Below are positions 37,064 to 47,241 of a stretch of DNA of 64,000 nucleotides, piece after piece. Position numbers and translations under genes: made by a program. The notes beneath the pieces are model-generated. The model saw nothing but the letters and a program-made list of their open reading frames with translations, did no database searches and was not told where the DNA came from. Numbering within the stretch: position 1 is the first letter of the stretch; the number at the start of each line of letters is the position of its first letter. Origin of the DNA: Allodiplogaster sudhausi (taxonomy: Eukaryota > Nematoda > Chromadorea > Rhabditida > Diplogasteridae); NCBI GenBank assembly GCA_945643635.1, contig CALZFC010000031.1:941001-1005000 (forward strand), written 5' to 3'.

Positions 37064-37662
37064 CTACTCGGCAGCGTTGACGATGAGCGGCAGGACCATG
37101 AGCTCGGGCGCCGCGGCACGCGCAGTCACCGCGCGCGCATCCGTGTCCTCCTTCGTGGCCTGCAAGGGGTATTCAGATGGCATGAAGAGCATGGGTCGGC
37201 TGACATCCGCGGCGAGAACGACGATCTTGTCGGTCTTGGCGGCGCCGTTCTGGCGGAGGACGTCGATGCGGAGAGTGTCGCAGGGCTCGACGAAGGCGTG
37301 CACCGGATTCACGCGGTACAGCTGATTGTCCGAGCACTTTACCTGCAAACAAATCAATGCTTTACAAGGAATATTTGCTCTGATGATTCCAAATGAAGAT
37401 CTTGATGGCGCGGCGCTTGTCGGTGGTGTTGAGGACGGAGACATGAGAGAGTCCGCCGGCGGCCTTGAAGCGAAGGTCGGAGGGCGCGAGCTGGAGCTGC
37501 ATGGGGACGGCGGCAGTCGCGCGGCTGGGAAGGCGCTGCACCATCAGCAGATGGTGCTTTTTAAGCTCTGCTTGGCGCCAGCGCGCCAAGCAGAGCTTAA
37601 AAAGCAAACTTAACCTGTTTAGTCACCGCGATACGGCCGTGAGAATCGGGCGCCGCGTCCAT
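37064..37662 (-). CDS. MSP-domain (sperm-specific class P-like) protein, possibly degraded
   Basis: Small single-domain major-sperm-protein fold of the SSP type. Exons: 37615-37662 (MDAAPDSHG..VTKQ, donor GTTAAG), 37401-37535, 37064-37342, total 153 residues. Family signatures: LQLAPSDLRFKAAGG, VLNTTDKRRAIKVKCSDN and LYRVNPVHAFVEPCDTLRI. The second intron starts with AT instead of GT (AAG then ATCTTC), so normal splicing may fail; without splicing a stop follows after 15 codons. Intron 1 (79 nt) contains a perfect hairpin. The gene sits inside the element at 36646-38098. MSP-domain families are strongly expanded in nematodes, and secreted SSPs act in sperm. Confidence 0.75.
37555..37606 (-). 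repeat. Perfect 24-bp-arm hairpin inside MSP intron 1
   Basis: Arms at 37555-37578 and 37583-37606 pair perfectly around a 4-base loop; the arm end near the loop reads CTTGGCGC. On the sense strand the hairpin starts 8 nt after the donor. A second small stem (CCATC..GATGG) follows before the acceptor. Confidence 0.95.
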
Positions 37663-38568
37663 CAGACGTCACCAGCAACTCGCGAAGAAGTATACCTGCA
37701 ACATGGAAGCTCCAAACCTTGATTGCCGCGAAGGTCTCGGCTGCAACACTCCGCCTGCGGCAGCCCACAAAAGACGCCTTGGCGACCGCGCGCCGACCTG
37801 GGAAGGAAAAAACAAACATAATAACAGCAAAAGTAATATGGAAAACAATATTATAATCGTGCCTATTTTTTCAGCTTTTTTTCTGAATTTTACAGTCCGT
37901 GCGTAGCGATACGCTTTCGAATATTTTTGTAATGACCAAAAAAATGCTAGACATTCAAGACATTCACGTTCCGCGAAATTTCTAGACATTAAAGTCTTGT
38001 TTGATTAGACATCACTGAGCTAGACATGCGATGTCTTAGACATTTTTCTGGACATTCGGGGCTAGACATTTGATGTCTAAGACATTCTTTTCTGTGTGTG
38101 TATCTACAATCCTGTAATAAAACTTACATCTGAAAATTTTTGGACAAATTTGCACTGATAAATGCATGTGCATAATACCTACATATCTATTTATATATGT
38201 AAATAATAATACTACTATAGATATGCATGTACAACATGAAAATACTACATGCTTTGTTATGAAAAGGCGCAAAGTGAACAATGACATTTTTGGGTCTACG
38301 AGGGAAGCGCATAGCCAATCGATAGTGTAGTCAATACAAAGAAGCCATTGTCCACGCAGCCAGATGTATTGTTAAATGTTTTATTTTCAATCAACTCTAG
38401 GCTGATGAAGAACACCGCGAACTTTGCGGGTACCGCGAGTTTATCGAATAAGAGAGTTGGGATTAGTGAAGGATGGAAGTGGCTGGCGTCAGGGAGAAGA
38501 TCAAGGGAGAGATGTCGATGAGAGGGAAGGGAGTGGAAGAGAGAAAGGCAGAGTGAGACTCCGCTGCC

Positions 38569-41048
38569 TCAAGAACGGTCTTTGCCACTCGAGTTGTTGT
38601 TGTTCCGGTTGTTCCGGTGGCTGCTCGATCGCTCCTGCTCAGCAGAAGAACGAGGTGCTCGCAGACTCTGCTGCAAGAGTCATATTTCTATCTCTCCCTT
38701 CTATTCCCTCTTCTCTCTAACATCATCGTCCTCCCAATCGAATGCCTGGCGGGTAGTGATTCCCTCCTTCTCGCAGATCTCATGCAGCTTCAGGAGAATC
38801 TGGTCGTAAGGCGGTTCGTCCGCGTACGCCAGCCCGTCCACGATTCTGAATCATTTGGTTAAGTAAGAATGCTCCGAGAGCTGCTCTGCTTCTCTTTTCT
38901 CAAACTGACGTGAGAATGTTGTCGTAGCATGAGGGACACATTTCCAGGAAACTCGCTCGCTGGACGCCTTCGCGAGCTGCTTGCTTCTGCTCAAACACTA
39001 GCTCTCGGTCTGAAATTGCAAATATTTAGCTTTCATAAATAATTTTTCCCCCACATTTAGCAGTTAAATGATATTTATTTGAGAACATATGTATTTCTCG
39101 TAGATAACCGGGGACGCTTCGCCAGGGCAGCTGGCCCTTGGTGCCCTCGACGAGGAGATAGAGCCAGCTCTCAACGTCGTCCCTGCGGCCCAGGTCCCTC
39201 CGGCGGTGTGCTTGCAGACTCCCGTAGCGGTTCGTGCCGCGCCAGCCGATGTCCGGCCGGGCAGGCACCACCTTTCCGTGCTCAAAGGAATCATTTCCCC
39301 GACTCAGCATACATATGTACATTTCACTAGTTCACGCATCTCCTTGAACCGTCGTGGTGAGAACTCTTCCCTTCCACGCTCTCCATCCCCTCCCTCCTTA
39401 CCGAGTCCCGGTACTTGCGCGCCAGGCCGAAGTCGAACATGAAGATTGTCTTCTGCTGGTGGTTCTCGCGGAGGCCCGGTGCGAAGTTTGACGGCTTGAC
39501 ATCACGAGAGATGTATCCGAGGTTATGCATCTCTCGGATGGCCTGCAAAGAGAGAGTAAGAGAGAGAGAGAGTGAGAGAGAGAGCAGAGAGTGAGGGGAG
39601 AGAGAGAGAGCAGAGAGACACGACAGCCTTGGTCGACCTCGATTGTCTGGATGCCGACGCGGACGGCGGTGGAGAGCGAGAAGCGGCTGTGTTCCATGTC
39701 GTTGCGCAGCTTGTGCAGATCGCTGTGCAGCATCGTCATGACGACGAAGGCGAAGTCCGGCCGATGGGTGCCCTGCAAGCACCCCTTTTTGGTGTGTCTA
39801 CAGTAGGCAGCACTTCAACATCACACCCACTGATATATCTATCCCACACGCAGTCAAGATACGGTAATAGGGACTAGTAAACACAAAATTTGGTACTATT
39901 TGAAGATGTAAATAAGCAATATTGTAAGGATTTCCCGATAAATTACGCCTCTGCGAAGAGTTTACGCGGTCTATTAACCATAAAAGGGGGGGGGGTATGA
40001 ATGCATTGGATTACCAGTTGGGACTACCAGTTGGTTGTCTTGTTCATCTATCGAAGTCTTGCAGTCTGGAATGACTGACATAGTCGATGGCGCGGCAGAA
40101 GTGGCGCATGTTCAATTCGGCAGCCGCCTTCAGCACTTCCAGCTCCAGACCCAGCATCGAACGGGAGAACTTCTCCACTTTTATTGCCACCGACCTGAAG
40201 AGAAAAACACTTCGAATCTCGTGCAAAGTAGATGCAACCATTCCTCATCCGTAGATGGACTAGAAATGACATCTCAATGTGACAGAAGATTGACCTTCCA
40301 TCACGGTCCTTGCTCGCGAAGACGGTTCCGTATCCTCCGTCGCCCAAACTCTCCAAGAGGGTATACGGGCCAGTTTGACAGTCAATCTTGTCGTTGACCA
40401 CAGGAAGGCGGTCATCTGAAGAGTAAGAGAGTGATCGAGATGAAGAGAGAGAGCTATAGAGAGAAGAAGGGAAAGCAGAGATGAGAGAGAGATGAAGGGA
40501 GAGAGCTACAGAGAGAAGAAGGGAAAGCAGAGATGAGAGAGAGAGATGAAGGGAGAGAGCTATAGAGAGAAGGGAAAGCAGAGATGAGAGAGAGATGAAG
40601 GGAGAGAGCTACAGAGAGAGGAAGGGAAAGCAGAGATGAGAGAGAGAGAGTTGAAGGGAGAGAGCTACAGAAAGAAGAAGGAAAAGCAGAGATGAGAGAG
40701 AGAGAGAGAGATGAAGGGAGAGAGCTACAGAGAGAAGAAGGGAAAGCAGAGATGAGAGAGAGAGAGATGAAGGGAGAGAGCTACAGAGAGAAGAAGGGAA
40801 AGCAGAGATGAAAGAGAGAGAGAGATGAAGAGAGAGAGCTACAGAAAGAAGAAGGGAAAGCAGAGATGAAAGAGAGAGAGAGAGATGAAGGGAGAGAGCT
40901 ACAGAGAGAAGAAGGAAAAGCAGAGTTGAGAGAGAGAGAGAGATGAAGGGACAGAGCTACAGAGAGAAGAAGGGAAAGCAGAGATGGGAGAGAGTGTGAT
41001 GAGGAAGAGGGCCAGAGAAACGGAGTAACCCTGAATGCCGCCAGCCAT
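38569..41048 (-). CDS. TTBK-like (CK1 superfamily) kinase, 342 aa
   Basis: Ser/Thr kinase of the tau-tubulin-kinase-like branch, massively expanded in nematodes and often sperm-enriched. Exons: 41030-41048 (MAGGIQ), 40295-40415, 40080-40194, 39638-39772, 39402-39542, 39109-39280, 38910-39009, 38722-38845, 38569-38670, all in phase with GT donors. Motifs: glycine loop LGDGGYGTVF, VAIKVE lysine, catalytic loop YISRDVKPSNFA (HRD is SRD), FDFGLARKYRD, WRGTNRYGSLQAH, LYLLVEGTKGQLPWR, and AFDWE at the domain end as in TTBKs. A Ser/Asn-rich 33-residue tail follows. The tiny first exon was chosen because it supplies the only in-phase ATG; intron 1 is a GA-rich minisatellite. Confidence 0.85.
40430..40995 (+). 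repeat. Purine-rich minisatellite in kinase intron 1
   Basis: About ten imperfect copies of a 50-60 bp unit (GAGAGCTACAGAGAGAAG, GGGAAAGCAGAGATGAGAG and a variable GA run then GATGAAGG). It fills almost the whole intron between 40416 and 41029. Confidence 0.9.
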
Positions 41049-42690
41049 TCGCCTTCAACAATGGCGACGATCAAGTCGGTTATCCTAGAACAGTGGGAAA
41101 TAATTAGCAAAACACACGATTAACGCTCTTTTATAGTCATCCTTATCCAGTTTTTTGCCTGTTTTCATAACTAGCAGATTTGTACTTGTTTTTGACAATT
41201 GCATTGACCTTTGAGGGCAGTTGATTAAAGGACAAAAATCATCCCTTCATTCTCTCTCATTCATCAAGCCTTCCCTTTCCCGAAAATGTTGACCCATATT
41301 GCATTTTCAACGAATTCTTGAAATACAATTAAATTAAAATTCTTTCGTTTTCACGCCTTCAAGACTCATTCCCATGTCGATACTATATTAAAGTTTTTTT
41401 TAAACTTTAATATAGTATGTCGGACCTCTCGACCGCCGTGTGCCGCATGAGTCTTCCCCAAGCCTCCTCCTTATCCGCCTCCTCTCCCCTCTCCCTGCCG
41501 CTACCCTCTCTCCTGCTCCTCCTCCAGCACTCTCACTGCCCTCTCGGAACTGCTCCGAGTGACAGGCAAAGAGCAGGAAAGAGTCTGCAAAGCAAAAGGA
41601 TTCGATTCGTTGATGGGAATGAAAGACCTTCGTCTGTGGCAGCAACCGTTGCGAGTTGATCTGCCGGCCAAGAGGAACATTCGCCAGTCGCCAGTGCAGC
41701 CCGCTCCTTGCTCGTGGGACGAGAAGAAAGCACCAGTCGCTGCGCTTTTTAGCGCTGCGTTTATTGGCGCTGCGCTTCCCTCATACCCCCACATCTTTTA
41801 CATATTAATTTTAAAGTGACAGAAAGGTATAACATCCGATTATAGCGTCGAAAGTCAAATATTCAAATAATATCTATAATTCTTTTGAGCTATTGCCAAT
41901 ATAAGTTCTCAGATAACAAAATAAGTTCAAGGTTAAAATCCAATTCATATGTTCTTATGTTCTTTCTTTATGCCTAACAGCTATCTGCCACGGATTGAGA
42001 CATAATTTAATGATTTTTTTTAACCAATGAGCATATTTTGTAAAAGAAAAGAGAATGTTTCACTCTTTATATTTCCTTACAAATTCAGTCGTTTCCCTCA
42101 AGTGTTTCTTTATTTCCCTTCTTCCATTCTTTCGTGTGCTTGTTTCATTCTGTGCAGTTCTGTGCGGAATGGTCAGCATGCACATGATTTCCAGAGTAAA
42201 GTATTTTTACCGCCGTGGCAGGAGCAGAGAAAAGCTCGTGCCGTGATGACTGAGAAGAGTGCATAGAACAAACTCTTTGCCATTCTTTTATGTATTTTCA
42301 CCTATATATTTCGCAATTTCCTCCAATCTATTAAAGATGTCTACTACTTTTTTTGTTAATGAAACTACTCCGTTGTACCCTCTGATCTCTCTCAATAGCC
42401 TTTTAACCATATTCCTCTATCACTCGTCCTTTCACTCTCTGTCCTTCCTATCTCTTTTGTTCCCTGACAAGGCATATTGCCAGAACAGCAAACATATACT
42501 ACGGATCACAACGACCAGCCGTCGCTGCTAGAACAACTCTTTATCTTTCTCGCGTTTTCTCTCTATCTTTCTCTATCTCTCGCACTTCATCTCTTTCTCT
42601 TTCTTTTTTTCATTTTTACCCCTCTTTTCCTCTTTTCCTCTTTCATCCACATCTCTTTCGCACCTCTTCCCAAACAAAATGTAACTCCCG
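41049..42690. other. Intergenic region between the TTBK-like kinase and SDR copy 2
   Basis: No convincing gene. It contains a palindrome at 41380-41418 and a moderately GC-rich patch (41420-41770) open in several frames on both strands but matching nothing I recognise. A GCGCTGCG motif recurs near 41735-41775. CT-rich DNA at 42540-42660 precedes the SDR promoter block. Confidence 0.5.
41380..41418. repeat. AT-rich perfect palindrome
   Basis: 17-bp arms ATACTATATTAAAGTTT and its complement around five T residues. It marks the border between AT-rich DNA and the GC-richer patch to its right. Confidence 0.9.
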
Positions 42691-42697
42691 TCACAAG

Positions 42698-42705
42698 TAT
42701 TTATA
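42698..42705 (+). promoter_or_regulatory. TATA-like box of SDR copy 2
   Basis: TATTTATA 71 bases before the ATG within CACAAGTATTTATAGTC, shared with the other SDR copies, notably copy 4 (CACAAGTATTTATTGG). Confidence 0.55.
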
Positions 42706-42768
42706 GTCCGTTCCTCCTCTAGAACTTGACTGCAATAGTTCCTCTTTCTCAACTGTACCTGTAAAGTT

Positions 42769-44480
42769 ATGTCTACTCGCGCTTTTGACGGAAAAGTGGT
42801 TATCGTGACTGGTAAGCCCAAACCATATTTTATAATATATATAATGCATCCTATATTTTTTGAGAATTGTTTTCACTTAACATATGTATGATTTAATATT
42901 TAAACTGATTGCATATGTATCTACATACATATACATATATACATATACAATGTGAATATCACATCGAAGTGTGCTTGGCAGGTTCCTCGAATGGAATCGG
43001 AAGAGCTACTGCGAGGCTTTTCGCAGAATTGGGGGCCAAGGTCACCATCACCGGCAGGAATGACAACTCTCTCAAGGTAGCTTTTTCACAAATTGATTTA
43101 TAGAAAAATTCCATCTAGAACCACAAAAACCCGCTGAAAAAGCATAACTGATTTCCTTGAAGACAACCCGCGATCTGCTTCTTTCCGTGGGAACCCCGGC
43201 AGACTCGATCTGCGAAGTGCTCGGAGACCTCACCGAAGAGGCCGTCGCAGCTAAGATTGTACAGGCGACAGTTGACAAGTTTGGACGGATTGATGTGTTG
43301 GTGAGGAGGAAATTGTCTTCTCCTTCTAAAGCGCCTTATGATGAAGAGATCTAAGCATAGAAACATTGATAAAATAATTAAGTCTCCGACGTAATTTGTT
43401 CACTACTATAATACTTCAGGTGAACAATGCCGGAGGGGCCCAAATTGACCCCGCAACTCCAAACATTTCCATGCCAGTCGAATCCTATGACTACACAATG
43501 AATCTCAACGTCAGATCGTCAGTGAATATTTTGATTAGAGTTCTTTCCTTCTTTGTGAATGGAAAGGATTATAACCAACCAGCAAGACCAACTAGACATT
43601 CAGAATCATCCTTCTGGTGCAACACGCAATTCCTCACTTGGAAAAGACACAGGGAGCTATTGTCAACGTCTCCAGCATCGCTGCCTATCCATTCACAACT
43701 CCAGTCAGCCTAAAAGAAGATTCAAAAATCATTACCTGAGAGCCAATCGTTATGTAATTTGCAGCAGTTTTGCACGAAATTTCTTTTTTTTAGTTTATGA
43801 TTTGAATGACATATTGACAGATGCACATCTACTATACAATGTCAAAAGCGGCCCTGGACCAGTTGACTGTCCAGTTGGCAGGTAATCTCATCCTCAAAGG
43901 AATCCGCGTCAATTCCGTCAAGTCAGATCTTCATTCTTCAACCTACATTTCACGGAAAACTAACTTTTAAAAGATATAGAATCTTTGTCATTTAGTCCGG
44001 GTATCGTGGCGACGGATATTCTTCAGAAAACTGGAATGGACGCGGACCAGGCGGCAGCTGTTAGAATTGATAAGATTTTTTTTTTCGTAAACTAATAAAC
44101 GAATATTAATTAACAATAACTGCAGAATAATCATTGATGCTGCAGACCTACCACGCATTGGGCTCTAACAGAGATATGACTCCGATCGGCCGCGCCGGCT
44201 CCCCGGACGATATCGGAAAGGTCTCCTTCATTCCTTACTGGGAAAACTATTAAAGCCTTCTGAAGAAATGAAATATTTAAACTATTTTGATGTTACCAAA
44301 CAAAAATAATAATAAAGGTTAATTTTTAAAAGAGTATTGATACTAGGCTCTGATTCTTCGCAGGTGATTGTGTTCCTGGCCGACCGCAGCCAGTCCGAAT
44401 TCATCGTCGGCCAGCGAATCGTCGCCGACGGAGGAGCGGTGCTACGAAACAATCTAATGTCTGCCACCTTCGAGAAGTAG
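42769..44480 (+). CDS. SDR copy 2, classical short-chain dehydrogenase (276 aa)
   Basis: Same nine-exon plan and phases as copy 1: 42769-42811, 42982-43076, 43163-43300, 43420-43517, 43604-43703, 43821-43921, 43996-44059, 44146-44220, 44364-44480. Motifs TGSSNGIGRA, NNAGG, NVSSIAA, YTMSK (Y-x-x-x-K), VNPGIVATDIL and GQRIVADGG are intact, so the protein should be active; substrate unknown. Exons 2, 3 and 9 are almost identical at the nucleotide level to copies 1 and 3, while exon 4 differs at many silent sites. Confidence 0.92.
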
Positions 44481-44673
44481 ACGCTATTCATCGCATTACC
44501 TCATATATAACTTACTGTATTTAATGAGCAAGTCGGAAATAAGCATAAAAATGTTCGCAGAATTTCTCATCTACATACATATGTACGTGTATTTTCAAGA
44601 AATTAGACTGGAACAGTTAATATACAGAGATGATGATAGAAAAACATGTCGTATATGTATCTCCCATGTACGA

Positions 44674-44679
44674 AATAAA
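44674..44679 (+). terminator. Candidate polyadenylation signal of SDR copy 2
   Basis: AATAAA about 195 bases after the stop, followed by AGTTGTCACAG. Confidence 0.4.
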
Positions 44680-45126
44680 AGTTGTCACAGAGAAATAGAA
44701 TAAAGATTGTTTCTTATATTTAAGATTAGCAGAGTTAAGAATATGTACATATGTTTGTTAATATCTTTCTCCAGTTACTAGAGCAAAAGTGGGACTAAAG
44801 TGAAGTGACAGAATGACTTTAAAGAGTGCACAGAGAGACCTCGATTCCTTCTCTCTAGTTTGATCCCGATCATCTTTCGCAATGTTCTCGTCGATTTCGA
44901 AACCTCTTTCCCAATTTATCTCTGTATAATCGCATGCCCTCTTATCCCTCTGTTCCCATCTGTGTTATTGTCACTCTCGCTCTCTATTTGTCTCTCATTC
45001 ATTTGCAGACAATGAAACTGTAGAGTGATTTAAGCCAGAGAGAGAGTGAGAGAGAAAGAGGGAGAGAGAGAGAGAGAGCAAGAACTAACAATGTAGACCC
45101 CGTGTACATCCTTCACTGTCTAAACC

Positions 45127-45342
45127 ATGGCAAACTTTCCAAGACTGTCTATTTCCCAGCGTCTTCTATTTTTCGCCCTCGCTTCCCTTCAGCTAATCCT
45201 CTCTCTTATCTCCCAACACTCTCTCTCTCTCACTTACTCGAGGTATTATTCTGTAGAGGAAGATGCTCAAGTCGCCAGTATTTATTGCCTGCCGCAGAGT
45301 GCGGAAAATAGTTTCTGCCCCCTTCTCTGCTGCTTCTTCTAA
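45127..45342 (+). other. Upstream open reading frame of SDR copy 3
   Basis: ATG at 45127 (MANFPRLSISQRLLFFALAS) opens 71 codons ending two bases before the SDR start. Its hydrophobic start resembles a signal peptide. Copy 1 has a related ACCATGGCAAA start at 34580, which there is in frame with the SDR. It may be untranslated promoter sequence, because the TATA-like box lies downstream of its ATG. Confidence 0.35.
45279..45286 (+). promoter_or_regulatory. TATA-like box of SDR copy 3
   Basis: TATTTATT in CCAGTATTTATTGCCTG, 66 bases before the ATG; conserved position and sequence with copies 2 and 4. Confidence 0.55.
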
Positions 45343-45344
45343 TC

Positions 45345-47043
45345 ATGTCCCCGAGCGCTTTTGACGACAAAGTAGTGATCGTCACTGGTATGCTTGGGTC
45401 TACTAATTCATTTTGAAGCATTCGTGCACATTTGATTTCGTTAAAAAGTTCAGAATTTCAGTTTCAAAACATTAATTGACCATCGAAATGTGTAAAAATT
45501 GTCAGGTTCCTCGAATGGAATCGGACGGGCGACTGCTCGCCGCTTCGCAGAGTTGGGGGCCAAGGTCACCATCACCGGCAGGAATGACAACTCCATTAAG
45601 GTTTCTTTCGCGCCGACGTTTCGCAATAAAATCTCCCAAAATCTTTTGATGCCATTTTATTCGCAACCCTTCTCTGATGACGAGTGGCAAATGCATGAAA
45701 AAATGCCCATCGCTCGGAATGCTCTGCCAGTATGAGCAAAGCAGATTTTTTAAATATGTACTTTAGACAACCCGCGAACTGCTTCTTTCCGTGGGAACCC
45801 CGGCGGACTCGATCTGCGAAGTACTCGGAGACCTCACCGAAGAGGCCGTCGCAGCCAAGATTGTACAGGCGACAGTTGACAAGTTTGGACGGATTGATGT
45901 GTTGGTGGGTTGGATGATTTGTTGCTTTATTGATGTTAGTTTCAGAATATCAAATGGGGCGAACGGGTATGGATGGAACGCTAAAAATGATGCGAAGTCA
46001 ATTAGAATTATACATGTCAGGTGAACAATGCCGGAGGAGGCAAGTCCGATCCGGCGACTCCCAACATTTCCATGCCAATCGATGCATACGATTACACTAT
46101 GAATCTCAACGTCAGATCGTCAGTCGCGCATGCCACTCTTTTTCCAATCATTTCTAATAAGATTTATTTTTTACTTCATATTTTCACCCCAACCATTGAC
46201 ATATAATTGAGGATCATTCTGTTGGTGCAGCATGCTATTCCTCACTTGGAGAAGACTCAGGGAGCCATTGTCAACGTCTCCAGCATCGCTGCTTTTCCTT
46301 TCAGTTCTCCCGTCAGTTTCAAAAATTTCCGAAGCATTTATTTTCGTTTATAATATAAAATAATAAAGTAAATAAAGCGAATATATTTAGTAAAGAAAAA
46401 ATGCCTGTATTGAAAAGGAAATAATGTCTTCATCAGGTCTACACATACTACTCGATGTCGAAATCGGCAGTGGACCAGCTGACAGTCCAGCTCGCGGGCA
46501 ACCTCATCCTCAAGGGAATCCGAGTCAATTCTGTCAGGTTAGAATCGACAAAGTCAATTGTGTCCTGGCTTCAACAGAATAGAAAAGTATTGAAATTAGG
46601 CCCTGGCATCATCGCGACGAATATTCTACAGAGCGGTGGACTCAGCGATGACCAGGCCAATGCTGTTAGAATTTATTACGGAAAATTGTTTTTGTGTTTA
46701 AAAATGTTTTTTGTTTGTTTAAAATTATTAACTCTTAATGGAATAATGAGATATGCATGACTGAGGTGTACCATACACTGGGTGCGAACCGAGATCTCAC
46801 TCCCATCGGACGCGCCGGCACTCCAGACGATATTGGAAAGGTTCTAGAAAAGCAAAACATAAGATTACTTGTTCTGAAGAAAGAATGCTTCGAAGAGATC
46901 CTTTTCTGATAGATCACGCTTTGCAGGTGATCGTGTTTCTGGCCGACCGCAGCCAGTCCGAATTCATCGTCGGCCAGCGAATCGTCGCCGACGGAGGCTC
47001 CGTTCTCCGCAACAATCTATTTTCCGCCAGCTTTGAAAAGTAG
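45345..47043 (+). CDS. SDR copy 3, classical short-chain dehydrogenase with anomalous intron 6
   Basis: Exons: 45345-45387, 45506-45600, 45767-45904, 46021-46118, 46212-46311, 46437-46537, 46600-46664, 46766-46840, 46927-47043. Motifs TGSSNGIGRA, NNAGG, NVSSIAA, YSMSK and GQRIVADGG are present. At intron 6 the acceptor is followed by one base more than in the other copies, so removing the 62-nt intron shifts frame. Leaving it in keeps an open frame and inserts about 21 residues (SVRLESTKSIVSWLQ and on) between VNSV and PGI, giving 297 residues. So either intron retention is normal here or the gene is damaged. Exons 2, 3 and 9 are nearly identical to copy 1. Confidence 0.82.
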
Positions 47044-47107
47044 AGGACTCCTCCATTCTTCGACTTAAACATGTACACTTTCCAATACTTTATATACAGC
47101 TTGCAGA

Positions 47108-47113
47108 AATAAA
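47108..47113 (+). terminator. Candidate polyadenylation signal of SDR copy 3
   Basis: AATAAA 65 bases after the stop and upstream of the MITE. Confidence 0.4.
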
Positions 47114-47241
47114 GACATAATTCACATTTAATTTGCTTTTCGAATACATATTGTTGCTTGAGAGCTTTATCAACCATGTAGGAAAGGAGTGAGTGAGTGA
47201 GCAGACATTCATCAGAAAGGGAGAGCGAGGGGCGGGGCTTA

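Larger units (their letters stand above)
36646..38098. mobile_element. Transposon-like element carrying an MSP-domain gene
   Basis: Ends are imperfect terminal inverted repeats, CACACAGAGAAGAAAGTCTT at the left and the complement of CACACAGAAAAGAATGTCTT at the right (about 18/21 matches). About 200 bp inside each end are many AGACAT/ATGTCT motifs, often as GCTAGACAT, in both orientations. Subterminal motif arrays like this are typical of hAT and CACTA DNA transposons. No transposase is present and no clear target duplication was found. The interior is GC-rich and holds the MSP-domain gene. Confidence 0.6.
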
